DNA of 64,000 nucleotides from Liolophura sinensis (lineage: Eukaryota > Mollusca > Polyplacophora > Chitonida > Chitonidae). Positions 44,607 through 57,014 of this stretch are shown in pieces. The notes under the pieces were generated by a model. That model ran no database searches, was not told where the DNA came from, and saw nothing but the letters and a program-made list of their open reading frames with translations. The stretch's first letter is position 1. Each line of letters begins with the position of its first letter. The translations under genes were made by a program, and so were the position numbers. The stretch spans positions 29,498,402 through 29,562,401 of the forward strand of contig NC_088301.1 in the NCBI RefSeq assembly GCF_032854445.1, in the 5' to 3' direction.

Positions 44607-47111
44607 GTAAGACAGGTGTGCCCCCCCCCCCCAACCTCCCAGGGGATTCATGCCCAGAATATGGTGGGGTGAGGAGTGGAGGTGGGAGGTGTCATGATAT
44701 TATTGCAGTAGGTAGTGGATGACGATCCAAGGTGAAGGTTATTTTTTCGTGGCTATTTAATCATTGATTATAACCCCAACTGTGCAAAATCATGCATATA
44801 TGCATGCATGTATATGTTTTCTTTTTTACATGAATATTTATATACGTATTTATTTGACTGGTGCTTTACGCCGTAAATATGAGGGCGGCCAGCATTATGG
44901 TGGTAGCAGAACCAGGCAGTGCCTGTTCTAACCGAGTATGTGATAGTCCCATTTTAAAAACATGTACTCCCAAATTTCCTTAGCTGTAGATGGGCTGATT
45001 ATGGTAGATTGGTTGCGTATAGCTCTCATATTCGCCGATTGGCCTTTGATCAATAAAATCCAGATGGCAGCTTTACTCCGAGCGCTTGGCTTTATTTCAT
45101 CTTTCAAGCTGGCTTCAAAATGACAAATTTTGTGTTGTTTTGGAGAAAAAATAATAACACAAAAAATCAGTAAATCATTCTTCAAACCGATGGATTAAGT
45201 ATAACTGCGTTGATTAACTGTATCCTATATGGTCCTACATCCAAGTGTCTCATGCATGTGCCTATAGTCATGATTCTGTTCAGCAATTGTCTATATTTTC
45301 CTGGGGTTTCGTTACTCTTTTACGGGCTCTAGACTTCAGTTGTTCACAAATGGTTGAGTTAAGCTATACAATGCAATCATATACATACATAACAATGAGG
45401 GGGCCTCCGAGGCTCAGTCGGTTAGCACGCTAGCGCAGCGTAATGACCCAGGAGTCCCTCACCAATGTGGTGGCTGTGAGTTCAAGTCCAGCTCATGCTG
45501 GCTTCCTCTCCGGCCGTACGTGGGAAGATCTTCCAGCAACCTGCGGATGGTCGTGGGTTTCCCCCGGGGTGTGCCCGGTTTCCACCCACCATAATGCTGG
45601 CCGCCGTCGTATAAGTGAAATATTCTTACTTTTACGAGTACGACGTAAAACACCAATCAAATAAATAAATAAATAAATAAATCATAACAATGAAATAATG
45701 TTATTATTTATTACTGGTATTTGAGATGACATGAATTGATATGACAATATCTCTGTAAATCTACATGAAAATCTATCTGTTTACAGTTAGGTGTTAGGAA
45801 TGTCGAATGAAATTTAAGGAGAAGCACTGAACGTAAAGTGATAAATGACAGTATTGTTGCTATATCTAGTTAGAATCTGTGCCAATCATCAGCTGCATTG
45901 TGTTATCTGTTCTGTGAATTCGATTGCATTTGTCAGTTTCAATGGCTTAATGATATCTATACGACAAGGCCAATGCCAAATAACCCCAATATACACACCT
46001 CTGCATATAGTATGCTAATCATGAAGTATGTTAAGCTTGGATTGAAATTAATGACCGAGCAAAACTATGACTCATTATTTACTCGGTGTTCTTCAAAAAC
46101 TGTTCTTATTGTCAATCAGACTTCATACATGTTTCTTCTGGTTGGCTGTTAAACAACACATGTATTCTGTGCGGATATGCGACCTTCACTTATGGGGCTC
46201 ATTCACGTAAAGTAATTAGCCTCACAGCTCCGAGCCTGGACACTTTGACCGATGAGCTCACAGGCCCTCGCTAGTTCGGCCGCGGCTTTAATACAGGAGG
46301 TTTGTCAGGTACCTAGGGAAGGGTACATGATATGGAATCCAAAATGCATCTAATAAATCGCTTATATTTTGAAGGTCAAAGTGGTTTAAATTCCCTTGAA
46401 ATTGGTTTTTCATCCCATGTGACGTGTACTCTAAGCGTCGGTGACTGACTGGAATCGACTGGTCTCTTGTGAGATATAATGCTTGGCAAATTAATTAATT
46501 AATAAAATGCAGCGATGGGGTAAAACACTAATCAAATAAATAATAAATAAATAAATAAATAAGTAAATAAAATTCAGTAACTCGGTTTCTTCAGCACGTA
46601 CATCCGTAAGAGTAGATATTTCCCTTTTCTTGCAGGTTGTACATATATAATAGGCATGCTAACTATAAACCGGTTTGTGTCACATATACATACATACATA
46701 TGTAACAAGTTGAGTTTTCGGATGTGGTGACAAACAAGAAAACCTTCTTGATACTCTACATTGGTGTAGAAACGATGAACTAAATTGAAAAGGTATTCTT
46801 GTGAGGGTTTTTTTTCGTTACATTCATACATATTTTGCTAATAAATACATATATTACTATGTATCATTACTTTTGTTGCTGACGTTAAGCAAAGCATTGA
46901 ACTGAACACCCCCAGCATTCCAGTACATACGACGCAAACCTGGCTGAGAGTTTTTCTCACGGCAGGAATATGTTTTTTGCAGAAATTCGTTAAATTTGTC
47001 TTGTATGCATGTTTCATAGATTTGTAAAACTGGTCATGTTACTTTTTTTCCCACCTAGATGTTAAGCAACACCAGCACATACATACATATATGTATGTAT
47101 GTATATATGTA

Positions 47112-47185
<74 letters not shown>

Positions 47186-49054
47186 CGTGCGTGCGTGTGT
47201 GCGTGCGTGCGTGTGCGTGTGCGTGCGTGCGTATTTACGTTGTTCCTATAGTGAGCCGCCATTAATGATATTTATTTATTACGATGTTTTACGTCGTACT
47301 AAACTATCAATTATGTTTCAATTATACGGCGAGGGCCAGCGTCATTTATCAATTTAAATTGGAGGTGAGATTCTACACAACTATTGTTACAGCACTGGTT
47401 GTGCATGACTATTGTTATAGCACTTGTTGTGTTCGACTATTGTTACAGCACTGGTTGTGCACGACTATTGTTACAACACTGGTTGTGCACGACTTTTGTT
47501 ACAGCACTGGTTGTGCATGACTATTGTTATAGCACTTGTTGTGCTCGACTATTGTTACAGCACTGCTTGCACACAACTATTGTTACAGCACTGGTTGTAC
47601 ACGACTATTGTTATAACACTGGTTGTGCACGACTATTGTTACAACACTGGTTGTGCACGACTATTGTTACAGCACTGGTTGTGCACGACTATTGTTACAA
47701 CACTGGTTGTGCACGACTATTGTTACAGCATTGGTTGCACACAACTATTGTTACAGCACTGGTTGTACACGACTATTGTTACAACACTGGTTGTGCACTA
47801 CTATTGTTACAGCACTGGTTGCACACAACTATTGTTGCAGCACTGGTTGTGCACGACTATTGTTACAACACTGGTTGTGCACTACTATTGTTACAGCACT
47901 GGTTGTGCACGACTATTGTTACAGCACTGGCCGTGTACTCTGAATGAAAGCCTTTAGCGGAGTATACTATTGACTGTATAAGTAACTTGTCGAATTTAAA
48001 CTCCAGGGGATCCCCAGAGAAAAATATTCACATAAGAAATCCATTAAAGGATTAATTTTTCATCATACCACCAAGATTTTATCGTGAGTTCTTTTCTTTT
48101 ACATCTGTTTAAGGTTGGTTCGAGATTGTCCCTCCTTCGTTTGGGCGAGCAGAATTTTACAGTTCTATTGAACAGGTTGCCAAGGCCATGCCCCGGAAGT
48201 TTTTCACCAGGAATTCAGTGGGTGGCATCATCGTAACCAAGACTAAAACTGGTGAGACGGTTTACAAAGAACGAAAAGTTCCTGCTGGTGTGATACTAAA
48301 AACTGACGGTCTGTTTACAGCTCAATGGAAGACCGAAACACAGTCAGGTTTATTTAAGCGTAAGGAGAAACAATACGTAACCAGGGAAATCCAATACTTG
48401 CGATGTTACACCCCAGATAGACTGGAAATCCTGATACCTTTTGAGCACTCAGGCAAGTTTAACGCTGTTTATGACCGCGACAAAACAACGGAAACTTCAC
48501 ACTCTATCTACAGGATGAAAGATTTAATCGAAAGCTGTACATTTCCCATGATGGTGCGCCTGATATATGGTAAAGCTCCTGTAGTGCCTTGTATTTTTAC
48601 TGGTCTCCTTGCTATTAAAGATTGTCAGAAACGCGACACTGTCATCGGCAGCACCATAGTCAATAAACGCAACGTGCTTTTCGAGCTACCGGTTGATACG
48701 TTTTGCAATGTCCAGTTGTCATCAAACGATGAACAATTTTCGACACTAACGGGATTCAGAGACGCTCGGAAGCTGTGTAAGAAATATGCCGTGTCCTTTG
48801 CAAGCATGATCAAATTGTCACCAGATATGGACACTGATAAAGAGTTGAAGGAGTACACACCGAAAAAAACTTCGCAAAGTGATAATTTACAGTCTCTAGA
48901 TTTAATCAAGGACATGAATATCGCTGATTCTCCGAGAGAAGAGATGTTTGAAGCGGACGGTTCCGGTGAGGTTGAGGAAGATAGTGGAACAGACGGTGAC
49001 AAAGTGTTAGAGTTAGCCAAAGACGGAGAAAAGAAGGAAGAAACGATGTGTTAG
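44255..49054 (+). CDS. CABIT-domain-like (THEMIS/GAREM-type) protein, paralog 1
   Basis: Join 44255-44606 and 48114-49054, 430 residues. The start ATG has A at -3 and G at +4. Residues 1-30 are Ser-rich and probably disordered. From about 33 the pattern is FTWAEETYRLSDL, FPRVVNLEPDEGVEI, then FEVGQTLLIPDSYEG-WFEIV, SIEQVAKAMPRKFF, EILIPFEHSGKFNAVYD and SIYRMKDLIESCTFPMMVRL. An all-beta body with a PRVV strand near the start, a helper segment before 'WF', and a LIPFE..GKF motif with a 'y.mkdli...fP..V' element resembles CABIT modules of THEMIS and GAREM proteins, which act in receptor and phosphatase/GRB2-linked signalling. The last 60 residues are acidic (EVEEDSGTDGDK). No proline-rich GRB2 site is evident. 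The family call is by fold pattern, not search. Confidence 0.7.
44848..44932 (-). mobile_element. SINE 3' fragment
   Basis: Minus-strand tail and part of the body: TATTTATTTGACTGGTGCTT, ACGCCGTAAATATGAGGGCG, GCCAGCATTATGGTGGTAGC. The head is missing. Confidence 0.8.
45399..45682 (+). mobile_element. Full-length SINE with target-site duplication
   Basis: It starts GGGGGCCTCCGAGGCTCAGT, with an A-box-like GGCTCAGTCGGTTAGC and B-box-like GTGAGTTCAAGTCCAGC. It ends in CGACGTAAAACACCAATCAA and (ATAA)n. The 11-mer CATAACAATGA flanks both sides (45388-45398 and 45683-45693), a perfect target duplication. The insertion is therefore fairly recent. The body carries a short internal insertion (ACTTTTACG near 45630). 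Confidence 0.93.
47116..47235 (+). repeat. (GT)n microsatellite with GC interruptions
   Basis: About 65 bases of pure GT followed by GTGCGTGC-type interrupted units, preceded by ATGT/ATAT repeats. Alternating purine-pyrimidine of this length can adopt Z-DNA. Confidence 0.93.
47370..47937 (+). repeat. 28-bp minisatellite, about 20 copies
   Basis: The unit is ACTATTGTTACAGCACTGGT plus TGTGCACG. Since 28 is not a multiple of three, all three forward frames pass through the array and all stay open, giving 28-residue protein repeats (for example LLLQHWLCTTIV). The frames start near the array and have no splice context, so no gene is called. The array ends about 175 bases before the paralog 1 acceptor. 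Confidence 0.95.
48114..49054 (+). CDS. CABIT-like paralog 1, exon 2 (312 residues)
   Basis: The acceptor is CTGTTTAAG and the first codon is completed as Gly, followed by WFEIVPPSFGRAEFYSSIEQ. It ends in TAG after ETMC. The exon carries most of the beta-rich body and the acidic tail. Cys residues lie in LRCYTPDR, ESCTFP, VPCIF, KDCQKR, TFCNVQLS and ARKLCKKYA. A CABIT module is known for a conserved Cys, but I cannot say which one corresponds. Confidence 0.85.
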
Positions 49055-49156
49055 CTGGATCAGGGATCAGAGGCGCCTGCATGCCTTTTTAATCGTTAGG
49101 ACATATGTGCCTTCAAACTCAATGATGGACAGTGGGTTTATAGATAGCCCCTACTC

Positions 49157-49808
49157 CGTGTTCTGTGAAGTAACTTGCAAGAAATTGATTCTAGTCACAT
49201 GATGTAATTCAGTTACGTAATTTGTTCTGATGTCGGTTATTCCAAACTTACATATGATCAAGGCACGAAGGATCAATCTCTACATGAAACAAGAAGGCCA
49301 AAGATGACATTTTTATACTTATCTCGATCTACATTATAGTTGAGTGTGTTGCCCTAATTTAGTAACTGAGACGGAGTTGTCTCCCGTGGAATAGGTGCAG
49401 TACGTTGTTTGCATTTTATAATTTGTTTCTCTGAGTAATATGACCAAACATCCGTAATTATTTTGTCACTACGAAGAAGATATTATTTAAGCAGTCGACC
49501 AAGCTATATACTTGACTCGTTGGGGGCTTAAACGCAGACATTACAGGAGTCAAGGCCAATTGATACAATCTATTGTTTGAACAGTCAACAGCATAACAAC
49601 TTTATGTATAAACTGTAAATCTCTAAAACAAGTGGAGAGGGAATGACTTTTTCCGGAGAGGGCATCAGCAAGTCGCGCACAATGGACTAAAACACTGTCT
49701 ACCCATGGTTCTGTGCCCGCTACTGCATTTACTTCCGTTTCCTGACGTGATCTTATGTTTATATTGGTAAGGAGGAAACGTCCGAGTGTATAATCATGCC
49801 ACGGGGTG
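49157..49808 (+). repeat. Duplicated block, copy 1 (A+B), downstream of paralog 1
   Basis: Part A (49157-49299) matches 49872-50013, sharing ATGTAATTCAGTTACGTAAT and ACATATGATCAAGGCACGAA. Part B (49303-49808) matches 52100-52728, sharing GAGACGGAGTTGTCTCCCGT and TTTATATTGGTAAGGAGGAA. In this copy A and B are adjacent. The block starts about 100 bases after the stop codon, so it may include the 3' UTR. Confidence 0.9.
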
Positions 49809-49871
49809 GATCAAGTAGTGTTTTAGGAAGAAAGATACAAGTTGGGCAATTGAAAATATACGTGTACATTA

Positions 49872-50013
49872 CGTGCTCTGTGAAGTCAATTGCAAAAAAT
49901 CGATTCTAGTTACATAATGTAATTCAGTTACGTAATTAGTTCTGATGCCGGTTATTCCAAACATACATATGATCAAGGCACGAAGGATCAATCTCTACAT
50001 GTAACAAGCAGGC
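49872..50013 (+). repeat. Duplicated block, copy 2 part A'
   Basis: It matches 49157-49299 over about 140 bases with scattered substitutions. Its continuation, part B', lies about 2.1 kb further on. Confidence 0.9.
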
Positions 50014-50290
50014 GGAAGAAGTATTTTTCTTTCAAAATCTAACAATGAATGAATTTCAAACATTTGAATTCGTTTTGCAGCCTTTCTGCAAGATCGCCAT
50101 CCAAGTTAGGCGAGGCAGGAGATGATTCATTTCATTTGGGAGATGTACATATACAGTTACAAGAAAATTCCAAATGTTTATTACCCCAGTGAAATAACGT
50201 AGTAGAAAACAGCATAAAGTGAATATACAACCAAGAGAGCCTGGATATCTATAGTGATCTTTGACTACTCTGGTAAAGACCGACAACACA

Positions 50291-50467
50291 CTATTCTGTT
50301 AAATATAAAACACATACTCTATTAATTCAACATAATCATTCTATTAGACTAACAGGATATCATGTTGAATATGACACTGTTTTATGTTATAATGACAGAA
50401 TACATTCTAGCATCATTTAGACAACAGATTTTGCTGTTAAAATTAACAGGTTAATTTTTTGAGTGCA
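50291..50467 (-). mobile_element. MITE copy (palindrome-ended family)
   Basis: It matches the reverse complement of 57015-57245, sharing ATTCAACATAATCATTCTAT, TTAGACTAACAGG and GACACTGTTTTATGTTATAA. The right end keeps GCTGTTAAAATTAACAGG, the subterminal palindrome. The left end has a shortened version. Confidence 0.75.
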
Positions 50468-51783
50468 CAACTGGGCCGCAGAGTCTGCAGGAATGAGTCT
50501 GATAATTTCTGAAGCGCAATAATGACACAGCGACAATTACCAACTTTTTCAGGCCATGTAAAGTGTTTATTAACTATATATGCCTATATAGTGCTGTTTT
50601 GGTTTCGTACTTTGTTAATTTTCCAAATTCTTGATTCTTGAAATAAAAAACTTGCCTACTCGTATTGGATTCTACCTGCTGTGAATGATATCCTCTGTGA
50701 GGCATCAGGTCGCACTAAGCACTGAGGCTTCGATGGGTGTGACTTCCATCGTATAAAGCCGAGATTTCACACAATGTGATTTGTCGCATCGATTAGTCGA
50801 ACTCGACAAATGGAATGAAAATGTGACAAGGCTATTTCATTAGCCTCAGTCGGACGATGTTATTCGTCGAGTGCTATACAGTCGCATGGAATAGCTCAGG
50901 TCTTGTTTTCATTAGATTAGTCAAATTAGATAGGTCGAGTCGAAAATCGCAACGTGCAAGCGCGACAGGATTAGCTCTCTTAACTTTGCGAGCTCGTAAC
51001 TGCAACAAGTCGTGTGGCGTTAAGTTGTCATGGCAGTTACGTACTTGTGCTTCGTTAATCTGGCCCCGGGCATACGTAACCTACCTCGACAATTTACATC
51101 ACACGCTTTCCATTCTGGGACACTTCATTATTTATTAAGGCGCAATTTGTTGGGTGTCAACAACTTTTCAGGATTGGTCAAACCCAGGTCGGATCATACC
51201 AAAGACTTTAGAAATGGTACTTATTGCTCCCTCGCTTTGCGATCAGGACTAGTTGGCCCGGTGGTTGGCCCTGTGTCAGTATAATGTGACTGGGTGGGGT
51301 GTCATGTCTGGCGTCTTCGGCATGATACTTCAGTGGCGGCAGTACTTGACGGCATGGACTCGCCCTGCCACAAGGAGACACAGTATATGTACACATACCT
51401 AGTGACTCCTCATCATCATATGACTAAAAATGGTTGAGAACGATGCTAAACCTCGAGCACTCATTCATTCATCCATTCCTTTAGAACTTGTTTGGTTCCA
51501 TGTTCCATGAACTTTAGTATTAATGTGGTGGACTGCATACACAACTTTTTTCTTTACAAGCTCGAGCCAAGTGTGAAGGATGAAGATTTTACCTTCTCCA
51601 GTTTACACCATTTTTTGCAAAGTTTTCATAAGAACAATTTTCTTACTAGGGTGAAACCAGATACATCCTACATTAATTATTTATTATGAAATTTAAGTAA
51701 CACAAGTGGACTGCAGTCCACAACCCATTCGTTATAATGTGAATCTGCGCGCGTGGCTAATATATATTGTAGGAGAGATATCT

Positions 51784-52046
51784 ATTTATGTATCTATTTA
51801 TTTGACTGATTTTTTACGCCGTACTCAAGAATATTTCACTTATACGACAGCGGCGAGCATTATGGTGGAAGGAAACCGGGCAGAGCCTGGGGGAAACCCA
51901 CGACCATCCGCAGGTTTCTGGAAGACTTACGGCCGGAGAGGAAGCCAGCATGAGCTGGACTTGAACTCACAGCGGCGGCATTGGTGAAAGGCTCCGTGGT
52001 CATTACGCTGCGCTAGCGCGCTAACCAACTGAGCCACGGAGGCCCC
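51784..52046 (-). mobile_element. Full-length SINE with target-site duplication
   Basis: Read on the minus strand it goes from GGGGCCTCCGTGGCTCAGTT (A-box-like) through GTGAGTTCAAGTCCAGCTC (B-box-like) to the TTTTTTACGCC-type tail and A/T repeat. The flanks GAGAGATATCT (51773) and GAGAGATGTCT (52047) are a target duplication with one mismatch. It lies in the stretch between A' and B'. Confidence 0.9.
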
Positions 52047-52099
52047 GAGAGATGTCTACAATGTATTTTTGAAATTTATACCTACCTACGCCTATGGTA

Positions 52100-52728
52100 G
52101 ATGACATTTTTATACTCATCTCGATCTACATTATAGTTGAGTATGTTGCCCTAATTTAATAACTGAGACGGAGTTGTCTCCCGTGGAATAGGTGCAGTAC
52201 GTTGTTTGCATTGAGTAATATGACCAAACGTCCGTAATTATTTTGTCACAACGAGAAAGATATTATTTAAGCAGTCGACAAAGCTATATAATGGACTTTC
52301 AGACATTACAGCATTACAGGAGGCAAGGCCAATTAATACAAGCTATTATTTGAGTCTTGTGACTCAAGTCAACAGAAGTACGGCATTAAACCCCAAGCAT
52401 TCACTCACTCCCTCACTCACTCTAATCAACAGCATGACAATATGTATGAATTTTAAACTGCAAATCTCGTGTTTCCCCGTGACCAATAAATTTTCAAACA
52501 AGCACAGTGTTCTAATCTGCTGACTTCTGGATTCATACTACAAACAAGTGGAGATGAAATGATCTTTATCCGGCCAGAACATCAGCAAGTGGCACACAAT
52601 GGGACTAAAACACTGTCTACCCATGGTTCTGTGCCTGCTTATGCATTTACTTTCGTTTCCTGACATAACCTTATGTTTATATTGGTAAGGAGGAAAACAT
52701 CCGAGTGTATAATCATGTCACGTGGAGC
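52100..52728 (+). repeat. Duplicated block, copy 2 part B'
   Basis: It matches 49303-49808 but is longer. Inserted parts include a fragment of the second SINE family in minus orientation (TACGGCATTAAACCCCAAGC, 52380-52428) and a stretch with CCAATAAATTTTC at about 52485 that copy 1 lacks. The match resumes at AAACAAGTGGAGA and ends near 52728. Confidence 0.9.
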
Positions 52729-55700
52729 CAATCAGAGTTTGCTTATCTCATACGTATAACTGTTGTAATCTTTTTAGGCTCCCAAACTGAAAGCTCAGTC
52801 GGAATCCTCTTGTTCTTGCTCGAAATATTAAAATTATTTTTTTCTGACAATCTTTTTTGTTTTGCTTCTAGAAAACTGCAGATCACAGCTGTGTGAAATT
52901 TAGCAATAAATTTCTCTCTGATATTATCTCAAAGGTTTCGTCTAGGCATCTTAGTTTAGCGGCCATAATGGGTTTCGAAAAAAGTTACCATCTTTTTTTA
53001 TAAAGAAGCAAGTAGATCATTAATACATACCAGCTTATACGAGTTCGAAAACGACAATAAAATCTGTCAAAAACTTTAGAAACTGGACATTGGTTCAATA
53101 TATGACGAATATTCACTATATGAATTTTATGGATTCCAGTGTATTTTGAGACGGTGATGTGGAATATGTTTTGCTTCTGTTTGCAGCTTGAGATATAGTA
53201 TAAAAAACTATACTTTTAGGGTTCACAATGCATGTGTATCTTACTATAAAAGCATCGCTTTGTTGATGAAGGAACAATAGTACGGAAACTGGTGCTGATC
53301 TGTACTGAAGAAGATGGTGAAAACAGTTCGTGCGGAGTCCTTTGAAGCCGCGAAACTGCAGGCGGTCCTAGTCCCGCTGCCAACTTGTCCGGCTACGTTC
53401 TAAAAAGGTGTACAAGAATCTTGTCCACTACAGTTTGATTTTCACAGAGATGCTCTCGGAAAGGCACAATGCACATATGGCACTGGGGATAAAGATTGGT
53501 GTCAAGCAGTGCGAATTAGCTCGGTCAATGATACGAGTTGAGTGTGTCAAAACTGTGGTCGCTGTTACAAAAAAATGTGGCCTGTAGGTCATCTAGGTGA
53601 GCATAAAGACAGCAAAGCTTCGATTTTGCCCCTTGCCCTCTTATCACATGCAGAGCCAACGAGACGTATTTGTAAGAACAGATGTCGCACCAGCCATTTT
53701 GAAGGATATGTAAACAATTTTATTTTGCTTTTACTTTTAATACGCAACAAACGCTTGTGTCATTTTAGCCACAATTTTGTTTTCATTTAGATTCTTTTCA
53801 CCTTCTTTTGTAAAACGAAATGTTGTGTCGTATGGAAATCTGACCTAGCTGTCCTCTGGATGTAGCGGTTAACGTGATACCAGGTATGAGTTAGACTCGG
53901 AGTTTACTCGCGGGTCTATGAGTTGCTGTGGTTAGTCGCGGGCTATGGATCTATCTTGGTAATGATGAAACTGCTGGTGGCGATCCTCAAACAAAAGTGA
54001 AGAAGGTTGGATCCTGTTCTAGGGAAAATTACAAAGGAAACGGTTGTCAGCCAATTGCTACATTGCTCCTTTATTCGTTTTGTACATTGGAACATATGCC
54101 ATCATTATCCCAACCATCTTCTGCTGTTGGGTGGGGGGGGGGGGGGGGGGGGGGATAGAGAGTGGAGAGTAATGCGGGAATGTCTTCCAGCAGAAGTCAA
54201 ACAGTTAAACTGAAGTGGCAATAAAAACGATTGCTAACAAGTCAAACAGCAGTTCTTGTTTCCTTAGAGAGAAAAACTCAGCCCTAGGCGATATCGGGTT
54301 AAAAACATAGAGGAGTACCCTATACCCAAGGGAGACTGGGAAAGCGAGTCCCTTAGTCCCACCTGACTTTTTCGTGTTACATACAATTGATAACGTCATC
54401 CATTAATAAGATAGCTTGAGGAACTCTTACGAAGAAGGCTTACAACGCCTTAAGCGCTCGTGTTTGCGAAATAACGACGGGACTCTGCTGGATTAGAACT
54501 CTATTGTCGCTAAGCGTGCATGTGCTGGTCAGTCTTAGTCTTTTGGCCCTCCATGATTAGGACCATATTGTACGATAAGTTGAGCTGAGTTTAATCCTTT
54601 CTTAAGCCCTCGTGTGTGCCGAGCTTATATGCGACCATATATCTGTATAAAGTCCTCTTCGCATGCATTGTCACTCAAGACGTGAAGACACAAAACAGAA
54701 GTGGCATAATCTGAGTAGATATACAAATTATTTACTTATTGAAGTGCTGGATATTTAATTTATTTACATATATACCGAAAACGGGTACCGGTCGTCGCAT
54801 TTAATCAAGAATATCTTGTTCTAGAGAAAACTCCAATGTTGAAATTAAATTGTTGAGCAATATAGTGTGTCGTGAGTTTTTTTTTTAAGAATTTACCAGT
54901 CAGTTATACATGTGGCACGTTTTGTAATTCCTACATAGATTTGTTGCAATCAAGTCCTCAGTATTATTTCATTTATACGACTGTAGACATTTTTATGGGG
55001 GGTGGAAACCAGAGTGCTGGTCAGTAAACGGAACATTTTTCCCACATGTGATGTACAGATGCACGCAATATTGAAGGAGGACCAGTCATTGGCAACATCT
55101 GTAAGACTACATACGCCTATATAAGAGCGCCATCGGCCGCTTGCCGTCATCAAGCTTCTATAAAAGTTGTCGAGGCGGGGAATCGCGTGGGACTGAACCA
55201 ACCCCTCGATCGTTTGTCCTCACGATTGGGGGATTTTGCGAGGCTTTAATGACTCAATAATAGTGAATACCATGCGGAGTGACATAAACACACAGACAAT
55301 TGCTATCCGTTTGTAGTGATTTATTTTTGAGTTTATTACAGAAAAGTAACAAAAAATATAAATTCGGATGTCTTTTGAAAATGCAGTTCGAAATCTTCCC
55401 AGGCATTATTTTGAGCTATTTACTTACATGATATATATATTACGATATTTTATACAAAGCAAAACCATGAAATATTTTACAAAACACATCAGTGTATTTC
55501 ATGGTTGTATAAACATCATTAATTATAATAACTAAATTAATAATAATAATAAGAAGAAGCAGAAGAAGAACAACAACAACAATAAGTTCCTGAACCGCAA
55601 GGCTATTACAAATAAGTCCATAACCATAATATTTAGAATTCGGAATCCCACATCAAATATAACATAACCGGTGTTTATTGACGTCTTATTCATATACATG

Positions 55701-57014
55701 TATTTGTAACAGGAATGTTAGTAACTTGTTCTGCCTCCGGTGTATTATTAGTTTCTGACAACTGCTACAGAGACCTGTTAGTGCATGCTCTAACAATAGT
55801 CTAACCCAAATTATTATATGTTTTCTGACAAACTGTCCATCAGGCATACGTACTTTGGCATAGGTGGAATTCTGGCTTTATTTACATTTCGCCGTAATTC
55901 CCTCGCGCCTGCTGAAAAGGACGCCGAAAAATCCCAATCTCTCATATTCACTACAGCTTATCCTTTAGAGGCTTTCTTTTATTTTGGCTATATCTCGATT
56001 TTAACCTGAAAGGCTAGCATCTGGTGTTGAGATTATTGTCGATAGGCTGCTATGAGCTCTAACCTCAGAGATTTTAATACTGAAGCTTGCAAGCTTTCGT
56101 ACGTCTGACAACTTCATTATTGAGTAATATTGACACTGAAACACTTTCAAATCAGAAACACATCATTATAATAGATGACAATATTATACATACTACACGT
56201 GGGTACCAGTGGTTCCACAATAAAAAGTTGTTATGCCTAATGCACAGTGGCACCTTTTGCGTGTATTTTTACCGAGGCTAACCTTAGATAACAAACATGC
56301 CAACATACAAAGATAGCATACAGTACACACATGTATGCAGCTTAACGTCTATTTGCTAGGCTCACCGAATAAATAGAAGTTATGGTCCATATATATCTTA
56401 TGTTATGCAACCCAACTTCTGAATACAATTGAAAGAAGTCATACAAAGACAACACTACGAAACCAATACCATACTGATTCAGAGTACTATGCCAGCCAGC
56501 TATAGAAGGTAGAGAACATATTCGGAAGAAAAGTTACTTTCTTCTTAGTTTTAGTGTAATCACTGTTATTGGTTGTTAAGGATCTGCTCATATCAGCACT
56601 GACGACAAAGCTATGCGAAACCATTCTCAAGTCACTATGTAAGAGAGTTAAATTTAAATACAAGATCTCAAAATATGGAGATCGCTTTTGGAAGTTACCC
56701 TCTTTTAAAAATATATATAAAATGTAAAAAAAAATGATATAAAATATTAACAATAAGATTAAAGAACTTAACCTAACATGTAATAAACAAAATGTTTGAT
56801 TTCCACTGGATAAATAATTTAGCATTTTTAATAAGGTTTACCTGTAAAACAACGAGAATGAATTACTACTGTTATGAGCATTCAGTTTTAATTACATGAC
56901 AGTTGCACGTGACAGAAAATCGGTGTCGGGTTAGAGTTTTACTGACAGACTGAGCATGTTTCATGTATTATACTCTCCCTATACTCGCAGCGCACAATGA
57001 CTAGTTACAGTATT
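52729..57014. other. Intergenic region between the CABIT-like paralogs
   Basis: No gene is supported. A decayed SINE piece lies at about 54960-55020 (TTTCATTTATACGACTGTAG, GGGGGGTGGAAACC), a poly-G run of about 22 at 54133-54154, and an AT-rich, low-complexity region of AAT/AAG triplets at 55530-55585. A short GC-richer stretch near 53290-53420 has no recognisable frame. Confidence 0.6.

Larger units (their letters stand above)
44607..48113 (+). other. Intron of CABIT-like paralog 1
   Basis: Donor GTAAGA, acceptor GTTTAAG. It is repeat-dense: two SINE copies, a third decayed SINE at 47268-47345 (minus, GATGTTTTACGTCGTACTAA), a SINE tail at 46505-46571, a GT microsatellite and a 28-bp minisatellite close to the acceptor. 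Confidence 0.8.

Noticed and set aside
44607-44722. Read-through extension of paralog 1 exon 1 with a proline run
   Set aside because: The frame passes over a GTAAGA donor. Splicing there gives a junction identical to paralog 2, whereas the read-through is a poly-C tract and low complexity.
47384-47957. Three overlapping frames of 106-187 codons with 28-residue repeats
   Set aside because: Open by virtue of the 28-bp satellite in all frames. No promoter, splice context or known family; it sits inside the intron of paralog 1.
54007-54213. Frame ending in a glycine run at the poly-G tract
   Set aside because: The Gly run comes from homopolymer G; no family or splice support. The homopolymer may also be an assembly or sequencing weak point.
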